In this document: positions 34,296 to 46,928 of the stretch, one piece after another | Layout of the letters: every line of letters begins with the position of its first letter | Numbering within the stretch: the stretch's first letter is position 1 | Assembly: GCA_963794615.1 (NCBI GenBank) | Contig: CAWCEP010000006.1 | Span: 496,001 to 560,000, forward strand | Length of the DNA stretch: 64,000 bases | Direction: 5' to 3' | From: Chersky-840 sp963794615 | GTDB lineage: Bacteria > Actinomycetota > Acidimicrobiia > Acidimicrobiales > UBA8190 | Program-made: the position numbers and the translations under genes | Notes under the pieces: generated by a model | The model's database searches: none | What the model saw: the letters and a program-made list of their open reading frames with translations, nothing else | Told to the model about the DNA's origin: nothing

Positions 34296-35507
34296 GTGAC
34301 CGACACCGACAGCTCCGCCGAGAGCGGCAGCGCCGACGTTACCGACACCGCCGACATCTACGACTACTGGGCCGAATTCCGGCGCACCGAGCGGGTCGGG
34401 CGTTTCGGCGGGGTCGGGTCCGACGTGTGGCTGGTGACCAGGTACGCAGACGTCGAGCGCGTGCTGCGCGATCCCACGCGTTTCTCCAGCCGGGTCAACG
34501 ACGACACCATGGGGCCGGTCATGGGGCCGACGCTCGTGGCCATGGACGGCGAGGAGCACCGCCGCAATCGCAACCTCGTGGCCCACGCCTTTCGACCGTC
34601 GGCCCTGGCGCGCTGGGAGAGCGAGCTCATCGGGCCGACCATCCACCGGCTCATCGACGGCCTGGCCGGGCGCACCCGCGCCGACCTGGTCATCGAGATC
34701 ACGAGCCGGCTCCCGGTGCAGGTCATCGCCGGGGTCCTCGGCGTCCCCGCCGACGCCCACGAGCGGTTCCACACCTGGGCGCTCGACATGAACAAGGGCC
34801 CCGAGGACTACCCGGCGTCAAAGGCGGCGGCGGCGGCGATGCGTGAGTACCTCACGCCCATCGTCGAGGACCGCAAGGCCCACCCCACCGACGACCTCAT
34901 CTCCGACATCGTCACCGCCGAGGTGGACGGGGTGCGCCTCAGTGACGAGATCATCTACGGCTTCCTCCGGCTGTTGCTCCCCGCCGGGGCCGAGACCACC
35001 TACGCGGCGATGGGCAGCTGCCTCTACGCGCTGCTGAGCAAGCCCGACGTCCTCGACCGGGTGCGGGCCGATCCGAGCCTGCTCGACGCCGTGATCGAGG
35101 AGACGTTGCGCTGGGAGACCTCGGTCACCATGGTCAACCGGGAGACGACGTGTCCGGTCGAGATCGACGGCGTCGAGGTCCCCCAAGGGGTGTCGCTGGT
35201 GTGCGCCACGGGATCGGCCAATCGTGACGAGTCGCGCTACAGCCATCCCGAGGAGTGGGACCTCGACCGCCACGAACCGGCCCACATCGCCTTCGGCACC
35301 GGCCGTCACCAGTGCCTGGGGATGCACCTGGCCCGCATGGAGCTGCGCATCGGGCTGGGCGCGCTCGTCGAGCGTCTCGAAGGATTGCGCTTCGACGACT
35401 CCGACTCCGGAGACGGTGGGCCGCCGGTGCGCATCGAAGGCCTCGCCTTCCGGTCCCCGCCGCGACTGCCGGTGCGCTTCGACGCCGTGGCACCGGGGCC
35501 CAGGTAG
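34296..35507 (+). CDS. Cytochrome P450
   Basis: A 403-residue class I P450 with I-helix LLPAGAETTYAAMGS, ExxR in EETLRWETS and heme loop FGTGRHQCLGMHLAR (Cys about 340). It resembles the CYP families of actinobacteria that act on lipids or terpenoids, but the substrate cannot be given. GTG start follows AAGGA at six bases. There is no ferredoxin gene beside it. Its stop codon abuts the end of gyrA, which runs in the opposite direction, with no room for a separate terminator. Confidence 0.92.
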   Translation: MTDTDSSAESGSADVTDTADIYDYWAEFRRTERVGRFGGVGSDVWLVTRYADVERVLRDPTRFSSRVNDDTMGPVMGPTLVAMDGEEHRRNRNLVAHAFRPSALARWESELIGPTIHRLIDGLAGRTRADLVIEITSRLPVQVIAGVLGVPADAHERFHTWALDMNKGPEDYPASKAAAAAMREYLTPIVEDRKAHPTDDLISDIVTAEVDGVRLSDEIIYGFLRLLLPAGAETTYAAMGSCLYALLSKPDVLDRVRADPSLLDAVIEETLRWETSVTMVNRETTCPVEIDGVEVPQGVSLVCATGSANRDESRYSHPEEWDLDRHEPAHIAFGTGRHQCLGMHLARMELRIGLGALVERLEGLRFDDSDSGDGGPPVRIEGLAFRSPPRLPVRFDAVAPGPR

Positions 35508-37992
<2,485 letters not shown>

Positions 37993-38048
37993 GTGGGCCT
38001 GATCCCTCCGTCCTCATCGGGGTGGCGCTGAGCCCCCCGGGGCGTTCC

Positions 38049-40002
38049 TCAGATGTCGAGGAAGCGCACGTCCTTGGCATTGGTCTGGATGAAGTGCCGG
38101 CGCAGCTCGACGTCGTCGCCCATGAGCACCGAGCACACGTCGTCGGCCATCGCCGCCTGCTCGACGTTGATCTGCAGCAGCGAGCGGCGTCCGGCGTCCA
38201 TGGTCGTGTCGCGCAACTCGCCGAAGTCCATCTCGCCGAGCCCCTTCAACCGCTGGAAGTCCTGCTTGTGGTCGGGGTGCTCGGCCAGGAACGCCGTCTT
38301 GGCGATGTCGTCTTTGAGATAGATCTTCTCCTTGCCGACGAGGGTCGAGTACAACGGCGGCTGGGCCACGTACACGAACCCGCCCTCGACGAGCGGCTTC
38401 ATCTGCCGGAAGAAGAAGGTGAGCAGGAGCGTCCGGATGTGCGACCCGTCGACATCGGCGTCGGCCAGGATGATGACCTTGTGGTAGCGGATCTTCTCGA
38501 TGTCGAACTCGTCGGCCAGGCCGGCGCCGATGGCCGAGATGAGCGCCTGGATCTCGGCGTTCTTGAGCATCTTGTCGATGCGGGCCCGCTCGACGTTCAG
38601 GATCTTGCCCCTGATGGGCAAGATGGCCTGCAGGCGCGGGTTGCGGGCGTCCTTGGCCGAACCGCCCGCCGAGTTCCCCTCCACGATGAAGAGCTCGCTC
38701 TCGCGCGGGTCGCGTGACGAGCAGTCGACCAGCTTGCCGGGCAGGCCCGCTCCGCCCAGCGCCGACTTGCGGCGGGTCAGGTCGCGTGCCGCTCGGGCCG
38801 CCACCCGGGCGCGCGCCGCGGTGGTCGACTTGGCCACGATCTGGTTGGCCTCGCGGGGGTTCTCCTCGAGCCAGTCGACGAGCTTCTCGTTGGTGGCCCG
38901 CTCCACCAGTGACCGGATGGAGACGTTGCCCAGCTTGGCCTTGGTCTGGCCCTCGAACTGGGGGTCGCGCAGCCGGACCGAGATGATGGCGGTGAGGCCC
39001 TCGCGGATGTCCTCGCCGAGGAAGTTGTCCTCCTTCTCCTTCAACGCGCCCTTGGCCCGTGCGTAGCGGTTGACGGCGTTGGTGAGGGCCTTCTTGAAGC
39101 CCTCCTCGTGCATGCCGCCCTCGATGGTGGAGATCCCGTTGGCGAAGGAGTGGATGGACTCGTGGAACCCGGTGTTCCACTGCAGCGCCACCTCCACCTC
39201 CTGGTCGTCCTCGGACTGGGTGTAGGAGCACACCCGGCGGAAGAGGGGCTCTTTGGAGGTGTTGAGGTGCTTGACGTAGTCGACGATGCCGCCCGAGTAC
39301 TTGTAGGTGACCGGTGCCCTGTCTTCGGCCCGCTCGTCGTCGAACCGGATCTCGAGGCCCTTGTTGAGAAAGGCCATCATCTGCAGGCGCTCGAGGATGG
39401 TCTGGGCCCGGAACTCGGTCTCCTCGAAGATGGTCGCGTCCGGCCAGAACGTGACCGTGGTGCCGGTGCGGTCCCTCGGGGCGGGCCCCGTCGCCTTGAG
39501 CTTCTTCTTGATCTCGCCCCCGTCGGCGAACTCCGCCACGTGGTGCTTGCCGCCGCGGTCGATCTCGAGGACGAGCTTCGTCGACAGGGCGTTCACGACC
39601 GAGACGCCCGACACCGTGCAGGCCCCCCGAGACCTTGTAGCCCGAGCCGCCGAATTTCCCCCCCGCGTGCAGGGTGGTGAGCACCAGCTCGGCCGCGGAG
39701 AGATCGGGGTACTGCTCGTTGGGCTCGACGGGGATGCCCGCGCCGTTGTCCTTGACCCGCACCCCGCCGTCGGCCAGCAAGGTGACGTCGATCTGGGTGG
39801 CCCGGCCGGCCATGGCCTCGTCGATGGCGTTGTCCACGACCTCCCACACGAGGTGGTGCAGGCCGGTGGGCCCGGTCGACCCGATGTACATCCCGGGCCG
39901 CGCCCGGACCGGGTCGAGCCCTTCGAGAACGGTGATGTCGCTGGCGTCGTACGAGCCCGCGGAGCCGTTACTGCCGACCCCAACCTCTGTCTTCAGCGCC
40001 AC
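38049..40002 (-). CDS. gyrB: DNA gyrase subunit B (one frameshift)
   Basis: Full-length GyrB, the ATPase subunit. GHKL motifs are VVDNAIDEAMAG, VKDNGAGIPVE and KVSGGLHGVG; the TOPRIM domain has ELFIVEGNSAGGSAK and ILADADVDGSHIRTLLLTFFFR. The C-terminus has the GLGEMDFGELRDTTMD signature. At 39607-39609 (CCC on the plus strand) one extra base breaks LHGVG from VSVVNALSTKL; removing it restores the canonical SGGLHGVGVSVVNALS. GTG start at 40002. It forms the usual gyrB-gyrA unit. Confidence 0.96.
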
Positions 40003-40186
40003 GCACGCGCCCTTTCTTGTCCTGGTTCGATCGGGGGACGCACGGTCCGGAAACCACTCCCGAGGGGGGCTGTTTAGGTGCGTTACCGACGCTTTGCAGT
40101 CTACCAGGAAGGGGTGACGCGGCGGACCAAATCGGGCCCGGCGCCGCGACGCTGTGAGCAGGGTGTTTTACGACCCGGCGGGGTGC

Positions 40187-40520
40187 CTAGGGACGCACGC
40201 GCACGTCGAGGCGTTCGAGGGCGTGCTGGGCCCCGCACACGTCGCGCAGACGCGCCGAGGATGTCGGGCGCGAGGTGCCTCATTTGCGTCGCCCAGGCGG
40301 GGTGATCCGCGCTGACCACAAGCGTCACACCGTCCACCCGAACGGGCCGGACGTGCGCGGCGACGGCGGGTCCCACGATGTCGTCCCAACGCCCGAACAC
40401 CACCCCCACGATGTCGGCGCGGCCCGCCCCCAGGTGGCTGGCGACCTCACCGAGCGCATCGCCGATCCGGACCATGCCCCCGCGCGAGCGGCCCCGGCCG
40501 TCCCGGCGGGGGGCTGTCAC
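40187..40520 (-). CDS. DUF721 (DciA-like) protein (one frameshift)
   Basis: A DUF721 protein of about 110 residues. Core: IGDALGEVASHLGAGRADIV, VFGRWDDIVGPAVAAHVRPVRVDGVTLVVSADHP and AWATQMRHLAPDIL. The frame is lost near 40256; in the adjacent frame the expected end appears, LRDVCGAQHALERLDVRVRP, closed by a TAG at 40189-40187. Related DciA proteins are proposed helicase operators that help load DnaB, and this location between recF and gyrB is conserved in actinobacteria. It overlaps recF by ATGA. Confidence 0.85.
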
Positions 40521-41614
40521 CGCTCACCCCCTGACACAGCCCCGCTGAGACGCCCTCCCGCCACCGAGACGACCCGGTCGGCGTGGACCACTGGCGGCGG
40601 GTCCACGGCGGTGGTGAGGAGCACCTGGCCGGGCGGGAGCAACTCCACGAGGGCCGCAGCCCGGTGGGCGTCGAGCTCGGAGAAGACGTCGTCGAGCAGC
40701 AGCACAGGCGCCTCGGGGAGGTCCCCCCGGCGCAGCGCGTGCGAGGCCAGGCGCAGGGCCAGCGCCACGCATCGTTGCTCGCCTTGCGACGCGTGGGTGC
40801 GGGTGGGGCGCGTCCCGATGGCGAGGTCGAGATCGTCGCGATGGGGGCCCACCGACGTGACCTGGCGCCGGACGTCGTCGCGGCGCGCCTCGGCCAGGGC
40901 CACGACGAGGTCACCGTCCCACGACCGCCGGTAGGTGAGCGTCACGGGATCGGCCACGCCGGCCAGGCGCTCGTAGGCGTCGCTGGCGTGGGGCGTGAGC
41001 TCGGCGGCCAACGCTTCGCGTTCGACCGCCAGCGCCGTGCCCGACGCGCCCAGGCGCTCGTCCCACACGTCCAGGGTGGCGGCGATGGCACTGTCGGGGC
41101 GACCCCCCGCCTGGCGCAGCACGGCCCCGCGTTGGCGCAGGATGCGATCGACGTCGGTCACGAGCGCGTCGAGGCGGGCGTGGCGCGCCACCAGCACCTC
41201 GTCGAGATAGTCGCGTCGACCCGCCGGGCCGCCCTGGACGAGGTCGAGGTCGTTGGGGGCGAAGACCGTCACGTTGAGGGCGTCGGCCAACTGGGAGCGA
41301 CGTCGCACCGGTTGGCGGTTGACCTGGGTGCGCGCCGATCCCGTCACGGGCACCTCGGCCTCGATGAGCACGGCGCGCCCCTCCACCGACGTCTCGGCGC
41401 GTACCACGGCGCGGTCGGTTCCGGTCCGCACCAGCGCGTCCCGGGTGGCGCCGCGGATCGACCGCTGGGTGGCCAGCCATCCCACTGCCTCGAGCACCGA
41501 CGTCTTGCCCGCGCCGTTCGCGCCCCGCAGCACCGTCAGGCCCTCGGGGTCGGGCCGGAACTCGGCGTCGGTGAAGCAGCGGAAGTCGGCGAGCCACAAC
41601 GTGGAGATGGCCAC
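40517..41614 (-). CDS. recF: DNA replication/repair protein RecF
   Basis: A 365-residue SMC-like ATPase. Walker A is GANGAGKTSVLEAVGWLA, the RecF-type ADALNVTVFAPNDLDLVQGGP region follows, the signature is SQGEQRCVALALRLA and Walker B is APVLLLDDVFSELDAHR. RecF helps load RecA at gaps in duplex DNA. Intact frame. The stop overlaps the start of the DUF721 gene, and it lies 40 bases after dnaN, as in the classic dnaA-dnaN-recF order. Confidence 0.97.
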   Translation of the reverse strand: MAISTLWLADFRCFTDAEFRPDPEGLTVLRGANGAGKTSVLEAVGWLATQRSIRGATRDALVRTGTDRAVVRAETSVEGRAVLIEAEVPVTGSARTQVNRQPVRRRSQLADALNVTVFAPNDLDLVQGGPAGRRDYLDEVLVARHARLDALVTDVDRILRQRGAVLRQAGGRPDSAIAATLDVWDERLGASGTALAVEREALAAELTPHASDAYERLAGVADPVTLTYRRSWDGDLVVALAEARRDDVRRQVTSVGPHRDDLDLAIGTRPTRTHASQGEQRCVALALRLASHALRRGDLPEAPVLLLDDVFSELDAHRAAALVELLPPGQVLLTTAVDPPPVVHADRVVSVAGGRLSGAVSGGER

Positions 41615-41654
41615 GGTGCTGGCGGGCGCGTCGGCGGTGACAGGTGCTGGGTCG

Positions 41655-42776
41655 CTACGACACCCGGACGGGCATGAGCAGGTAGCGGTAGTCCTCGTGG
41701 TCCGGTGCCCGCACCGTGGCCGGCTTGGTGGCGTCGACGGTCTCGAGGACCACCTCGTCCCCGAGGACCGCCTCCACCCCGTCGATCAGGTACGAGGGGT
41801 TGAACGCCACGGTCAGCTCCTCGCCCTCGTACTCGGCGTCGACGTCCTCACTGGCGTGGCCGACCTCCTGGGACACGACGGTGAGCTCCACCGACCCGGG
41901 CCGCATCGACAGGCGCACCGGCGTCGTGTTGTCGCGCACGAGGAGGCGCACCCGACGCAGCGCGTCGAGCAGCGCGTCACGGCCCACCCGCAACAGGTTC
42001 GGGTAGCCGGGCGGGATGAGCTGGCGGTAGTCGGGGAAGCGTCCGTCGAGCAGCCGGGTGGTGAGGCGCACCCCGCCCACCGTGAAGGTGGCGTCGAGCT
42101 CGCTCACCGAGAACCCCACGGTGGCGTCGGCGTCCTCCTTCGATCCCGCCGCCGGCATCAACCGCTGCAGCTCGGTCAGGGCGCGCGCCGGGACCAAGAT
42201 CTGCTCCGCCCCCTCGGCCAGCGGGCCCTCGCCGGCCAGGTCGCGCATGGCCAGTCGGTACGAGTCCGTCGCCACCAGCCGGGTCCCGCCCCCTTCGGCC
42301 GCCACCAGCACGCCGGTGAGCAGCGGCCGGGCGTCGTCGTTGGAGGCCGCCCGCACCACCTGGCGCAGCGCCTCGGCCAGCGCCGGGGCCGGCACCGTCA
42401 CCTGATCGGGGCGAGGGTCGGCCAACACGGGGAAGTCCTCCACCGGATAGGTCCGCACCACGAAACGCGACCGCGCCGCCGAGATCTCGACCTCGTCGTC
42501 GCCACCCTCGAACGTCACCGCCCCCGGCTCGAGCGAACGCACGATGTCGGCCACGAGCCGCGCCGGCGCCACCAACGACCCGTCGTCGAGGCCGATGGCC
42601 TCCACCTCGACGCGCACCGTCAGGTCCAGGTCGGTCCCCACCACGGTGAGCCGGTTCCCGGCCACCTCGATGCGGACGCCGTTGAGCGCGGGTGTCGTCG
42701 ACGCCCGGGACGTCACAGCTCGACTGGCGGTGGCGAGCGCCTCGACGAGGGTGTCTCGCTCACAGCGGTACTTCAC
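41655..42776 (-). CDS. dnaN: DNA polymerase III beta clamp
   Basis: A 373-residue sliding clamp with three clamp domains: opening KYRCERDTLVEALATASRAV, middle FSVSELDATFTVGGVRLTTRLLDGRFPDYRQLIP, and the closing DHEDYRYLLMPVRVS with the typical PVR end. It tethers the replicative polymerase to DNA. GTG start with AAAGGA at six bases. The promoter must lie within the oriC region just upstream. Confidence 0.98.
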   Translation of the reverse strand: MKYRCERDTLVEALATASRAVTSRASTTPALNGVRIEVAGNRLTVVGTDLDLTVRVEVEAIGLDDGSLVAPARLVADIVRSLEPGAVTFEGGDDEVEISAARSRFVVRTYPVEDFPVLADPRPDQVTVPAPALAEALRQVVRAASNDDARPLLTGVLVAAEGGGTRLVATDSYRLAMRDLAGEGPLAEGAEQILVPARALTELQRLMPAAGSKEDADATVGFSVSELDATFTVGGVRLTTRLLDGRFPDYRQLIPPGYPNLLRVGRDALLDALRRVRLLVRDNTTPVRLSMRPGSVELTVVSQEVGHASEDVDAEYEGEELTVAFNPSYLIDGVEAVLGDEVVLETVDATKPATVRAPDHEDYRYLLMPVRVS

Positions 42777-42994
42777 ACAGGTTCCTTTCTTACAAGGAAT
42801 TCAAATTCTGACAGTGACGGTAATAGGGCTTGTGGATTGTGGATGACATACCGTCGACCGAGGTCAGGCCCATCATGGTCATCCACCGGGCTCACGGGTT
42901 GTCCACCGTCGGTCCGCCCCGGGGCTCGGGAGCGTCTCCGGTGTCCACCGCGCCCCCCGTCGGGTCCACAGGGCGGGGTGGGTTGCCCACAGGG
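42777..42994. other. Probable oriC (dnaA-dnaN intergenic region)
   Basis: This 218-base gap has the expected position and content for an actinobacterial origin. DnaA-box-like 9-mers (consensus TTGTCCACA) include TTGTCCACC (42899-42907), TTGCCCACA (42983-42991), GGGTCCACA (42962-42970), GTGTCCACC (42941-42949), TCATCCACC (42879-42887), and inverted TGTGGATTG (42831-42839) and TGTGGATGA (42838-42846). An AT-rich stretch at 42783-42826, next to dnaN, is the candidate unwinding element. Confidence 0.8.
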
Positions 42995-44412
42995 TCATGC
43001 ACCAGTCTTGATCCGGACGATGAGGTCGTTGACCTGGTCGAAGATCTGGCGGCGCTCTCCCATGAGCGAGGAGATCTTCACCACGGCGTGCATCACCGTG
43101 GTGTGGTCCCGGCCTCCGAATTCCTTGGCGATGGCGGGGTAGGAGTAGTCGGTGAGGTCCCGGAACACGTACATGCCGATCTGGCGGGCGATGACCAGGG
43201 GTCGGCGCCGGCTGGGTCCGCACAGGTCCTCGATGCTGAAGCCGAACGTCGCCGCCGTGGTCTCGAGGATCTGGGTGGGGGTGATGACGCGGGGCTGGCC
43301 GGCGTTGACGATGTCGGACAGGACATGTTCAGCCAGCTCCCGGGTCAGGGGCTGGCTGTTGAGGCTGCCGTAGGCGGTGACCCGGATGAGGGCCCCCTCG
43401 AGCTCCCGGATGTTGTCGGTCACGTTGGAGGCGATGAACTCGAGGACCTCGTGGGGCACGTGGGAGGGCTCACGTTCGAGCTTCTTCTGCAGGATGGCCA
43501 GGCGGGTCTCGAGCTCGGGGGGCTGGACGTCGGTGATGAGCCCCGACAGGAAGCGGCTCCGGAGGCGGTCCTCGAGCGTGGCGATGGACTTGGGGGGCGG
43601 TCCGAGGTGAGGACGACCTGGCGCGACGCGCCGTAGAGGTGGTTGAAGGTGTGGAAGAACTCTTCTTGGAGCGCCTCTTTGTTCTCCATGAACTGGACGT
43701 CGTCGATGAGCAGGACGTCGCATTCGCGGTAGCGGCGCTTGAAGGCCATCGTGGTGTTGTTCCGGATGGCGTCGACGAACTCGTTCAGGAACGTCTCGGT
43801 GGACACGTAGCGGACCCGCCGGCCGGCGAAGTTCTCCCGGACGTAGTTCCCGATGGCGTGGAGCAGATGGGTCTTGCCGAGCCCGGCGTCGCCGTGGATG
43901 AACAGCGGGTTGTAGGACTTGGCCGGCATCTCCGCCACGGCCTGGGCCGCGGCGTGGGCGAAGCGGTTCGACGACCCGATGACGAAGGCGTCGAAGGTGT
44001 ACCGGGCGTCGAGGCTGCCGACGTCGCGGTCCTCGGCGGCTGCGGCCCGGCGGCTGCCTGAGCGGCCTGAGCGGTTGTCCCCCTGGTCCGGCGCATTGGA
44101 GGCGTTGGGGGAGGTGTGCTCCTGGTCGAGGAGCGAGGTGAGTGGCAACGGGTCGGCGACCGACATGGGGCCGAGGTCCAACCGGACCTTCACCTCGTGC
44201 GACGCCACGTCGGTGGCCGCCGCCGCGATCAGGTCGAGGAAGCGGTTCTCGACGCGTTCACGGATGATGGAGCTCGGTGCGCTCAGGACCAGGAGGTCGC
44301 CGTCGTAGGCCTCGGGATTGAGCCCCTGGAGCCAGGTCCGCCACGTGGCGTCGGACACCTGTTCGCGCAGGGTGACTCCACAGCGCTTCCACAAGTCGTT
44401 CATGTCGTTCAC
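42995..44412 (-). CDS. dnaA: Chromosomal replication initiator DnaA (one frameshift)
   Basis: Initiator protein, about 470 residues once corrected. Domain I contains NDLWKRCGVTLREQVSDATW; the AAA+ domain has Walker A HGDAGLGKTHLLHAIGNY and Walker B VLLIDDVQFMENKEALQEEF; the DNA-binding signature FGGRDHTTVMHAV lies near the C-terminus. The frame slips at the G6 run 43592-43597: one more base restores TSDRPPKSIATLEDRLRSRF. GTG 44412 is chosen because GGAGG lies five bases upstream; a longer reading from 44496 has no ribosome site. Frameshift is judged an error. Confidence 0.95.
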
Positions 44413-44879
44413 CAGGGCCTCCGCCGTCCCGCCGCCAAAATTGTCCACAAGCAGATCCACAAGTGTGGATTGTCCGGGAAGTTGTCCGCCGTCCACCTAC
44501 GGCCTCTGTCTGGTGGCCCTGGGGAAGGAGGACCCTGTTGTCGTTGCGGCACGTCCGTGACGCACCGGTAGCGACGAACGGTACACCGGCGGGTCGTGGG
44601 CTGCTAGTGGCCGTGGGCCCTCCGGCGTGGTTCGTCGCGGCCCTGGTGGGGGCCGGTTCCGGTCGCGTCGACCAGGGCGGGAGCAGGGCTGTGGGCCGCG
44701 AAAACTCTTTGTGAAATTGCGCTGCCCGACCCGGTCTGGTCGGAGCCGGTCCTGCCTGGTGGGTGCGCGGGGACGCGCCTAGCATGGGAGGCCAGGCACT
44801 CGGGGCGGGCACCTGTTCGTACGGCGCCCCGGCAGACGAGCCGCGCCGCAAACCGGCCTCGAGCAAAAGGACAAGAGGA
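44413..44879. promoter_or_regulatory. dnaA/rpmH divergent promoter region with DnaA boxes
   Basis: A 467-base noncoding gap. Near dnaA a perfect DnaA box TTGTCCACA lies at 44441-44449, followed by the palindrome ATCCACAAGTGTGGAT (44454-44469) and weaker TTGTCCGCC/CGTCCACCT copies, suggesting autoregulation or an origin sub-site. An AT-rich island sits at about 44700-44720. Towards rpmH, TAGCAT (44780-44785) is a candidate -10. I see no convincing gene in it. Confidence 0.6.
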
Positions 44880-45014
44880 GTGAAGAGGACTTACCAGCCC
44901 AACACCAGGAAACGGGCCAAGAACCACGGGTTTCGACACCGTATGTCCACCCGTGCCGGGAGAGCGATTCTCAAGGCACGCCGGGTCAAAGGTCGCCACC
45001 GCCTCTCCGCGTGA
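44880..45014 (+). CDS. rpmH: Large ribosomal subunit protein bL34
   Basis: A 44-residue ribosomal protein: KRTYQPNTRKRAKNHGFRH, then RMSTRAGRAILKARR and the ending KGRHRLSA. These are the invariant bL34 features. GTG start at 44880, with AAAGGA about eight bases upstream; longer in-frame readings add unrelated residues. The stop overlaps the rnpA start (GTGA), the classic rpmH-rnpA arrangement to the right of oriC. Confidence 0.97.
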   Translation: MKRTYQPNTRKRAKNHGFRHRMSTRAGRAILKARRVKGRHRLSA

Positions 45015-45367
45015 GAGCGGCACGGGCCGCCGTGGGCTGGCGCATCCGGGACCGGGCGACATTCGAGGCGCTCCGGCGCCACGGACAGCGCAGCAGACGG
45101 GGACCGGTCACGGTGACCTTCGTGGCCACCGGCGACGACAGCATGCCCCGGGTGGCGTATGCGGTGGGGAAACGAGTAGGAGGTGCCGTCGTGCGCAACC
45201 AGCTCCGGCGCCGTCTCCGGGCCGTGGTGGCCGAGGCGTCGGGGTCGCTCGCACCCGGCGCATACCTGGTGGCGGCGGGCCCGGAGGCGGCCGGCCTCCC
45301 CTACGAGGACTTGAAGGCACAAGTGACAGCAGCGATGACAGCGGCTTCTCGGGGCCGGCGCCGGTGA
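45011..45367 (+). CDS. rnpA: Ribonuclease P protein component
   Basis: A 118-residue basic protein that assists RNase P RNA in 5' tRNA maturation. The family core VTVTFVATGDDSMPRVAYAVGKRVGGAVVRNQLRRRLR contains the RNR-type motif (VVRNQLRRRLR). GTG start overlaps rpmH, and the stop overlaps the yidD GTG. Frame intact. Confidence 0.95.
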   Translation: MRAARAAVGWRIRDRATFEALRRHGQRSRRGPVTVTFVATGDDSMPRVAYAVGKRVGGAVVRNQLRRRLRAVVAEASGSLAPGAYLVAAGPEAAGLPYEDLKAQVTAAMTAASRGRRR

Positions 45368-45654
45368 GCGCCACCCTGCCTGAGGCCGGCGCGCCCCCGT
45401 TCGCCCCGACGGCGCTGGTCGAGGTCGCCTCGCGGCCCCGGCCCGCCCGGGGGGCGGTGATCCGAATTATCCGCTTCTACCAGGCACTTCGCGCCGGGCG
45501 TCCCTCGCCGTGCCGGTTCTGGCCCACGTGCTCGGACTACGCCCTCGACGCCATCGAGCGCCACGGCGCGGCCCGGGGATCGCTGCTGGCGGCGCGCCGG
45601 GTGCTGCGGTGTCACCCCTGGGGCGGCCACGGCGTGGACCCGGTGCCCGAATGA
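45364..45654 (+). CDS. yidD: Membrane protein insertion efficiency factor YidD
   Basis: A 96-residue protein with the YidD core: IRIIRFYQALRAG, then PCRFWPTCSDYALDAI with the conserved Cys residues, and RVLRCHPWGGHGVDPVP. YidD binds the inner membrane and helps YidC insert proteins. It is coupled to rnpA and yidC by four-base overlaps on both sides. The N-terminal 25 residues are Pro/Ala-rich and not conserved. Confidence 0.95.
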   Translation: MSATLPEAGAPPFAPTALVEVASRPRPARGAVIRIIRFYQALRAGRPSPCRFWPTCSDYALDAIERHGAARGSLLAARRVLRCHPWGGHGVDPVPE

Positions 45655-46925
45655 ACGGCCCCCTGATGTTCGCCAGCACCATCGGGCAGATCTTCAAGCC
45701 CCTCTACGAACTCCTGGCCGGGATCATCGCGTTCTTCTACTCGATCATCCCCAACTTCGCCATCGCCATCGCCCTGCTCACGGTGGTGGTGATGATCGTG
45801 ACGGCGCCGCTCACGGTCAAGAGCACCCGGTCCACCATCAAGATGCAGCGGGTCGCCCCCGAGCTCAAGAAGATCCAGGCCAAGTACAAGGGCGACCGGG
45901 TAACGCTCAACGAAGAAATGATGAAGCTCTACAAGGAGCACGGCATCAATCCGGCCGGCGGATGCCTGCCCATGTTGATCCAGCTTCCTGTCTTCGTTGT
46001 CCTCTATGGAGTCATCCGGGGCCTGACCAGTACCGTCAAGGAACACGGCAAGCTCGATCGCCCGGCCCGACTACGTCTCGCACTCCACCCGGCTCTACCA
46101 CGACCTCATCGCCGCCAACGGTCACATGAAGGCCTTCGGCCTCGACCTGGGCAACAACCTGTTCTCGCACCACTCGTCCTGGGTGGGGGCCATTCCCTAC
46201 GCCGCCATCGTCGCCGTCGCCATCGGCACTGCAATACCTGCAAATGCGGCAGCTCAATAGCCGGAACCCGGGCGCGGCACAGGCCAATCCACAGATGCAA
46301 ATGATGCAGCGGTATATGCCGCTTATCTTCGCGGTCATTTACATCCGGATCTCGGCTGGGGTGAACATCTATTTCGTCGTTTCGAGCCTGTGCCGCATCG
46401 GCATCCAGGAGGCCATCTTCCGCTCCGGGGTGCTGGACAAGGCGCCCACGCGCGGTGAGGGGAAGCTTCCTGGACGTGGTGGAGGCGGTGCCGCGCCCCG
46501 GCGGTCGATCATGGAGCGCCTGGCCGACGCCCAGCAGCGGGCCCTCGAGCAGCAGAAGGCCCGGCAGTCTGGCCTTCAAGCAGAGATCGAGATGCCCCGC
46601 GACCCCAACGACGGCCCCAAGGCGACGCCTAAGACGGCGCCGGGGTCCCGGCCGCCCGCCAAGGCGAAGGGCCCCCCGACCAGGGATGCGGCTCCTCCCA
46701 AGGGGGCAGCGTCCTCCAACGGCGGCGGGATCGTCGAACGGAACAGCCAAACCGAACGGTGCCGGCAAGCCCGGCGGTGCGGCCAAGCGCCCGAGCGGCG
46801 CGAGCACGAACGGAGGCGCGCAGCGGGGATCGGCGAGGGCGGGGACCAACGGTGCCCCCGCTCCCAAGGAGCAGCCCTCCGGGCAGCCCCGATCCGCCAA
46901 GAAGCGGCCGAGAAAGGCGCGTTGA
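45651..46925 (+). CDS. yidC: Membrane protein insertase YidC/Oxa1 (three frameshifts)
   Basis: Starts with FASTIGQIFKPLYELLAGII, the single-copy actinobacterial type without a large periplasmic domain. Core: VVVMIVTAPLTVKSTRSTIK, MQRVAPELKKIQAKYKGDR, NPAGGCLPMLIQLPVFVVLY, then YHDLIAANGHMKAFGLDLGN, and MQMMQRYMPLIFAVIYIRIS. The frame shifts near 46060, near 46228 and near 46725, but each piece abuts the next in order. The last part is a Gly/Lys/Pro-rich cytosolic tail ending RSAKKRPRKAR. The errors are judged technical. Overlaps yidD; jag follows after three bases. Confidence 0.92.
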
Positions 46926-46928
46926 GCG

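Noticed and set aside
30724..35507. A multi-gene anti-phage island around the TIR-WD40 gene
   Set aside because: Neighbours (VKOR, P450, tRNA) are not defence genes and there are no nucleases, methylases or integrases; only the single TIR protein can be flagged.
44463..44714. Small protein gene between dnaA and rpmH
   Set aside because: No ribosome site, no recognisable motif, and it crosses the AT-rich/DnaA-box control region.
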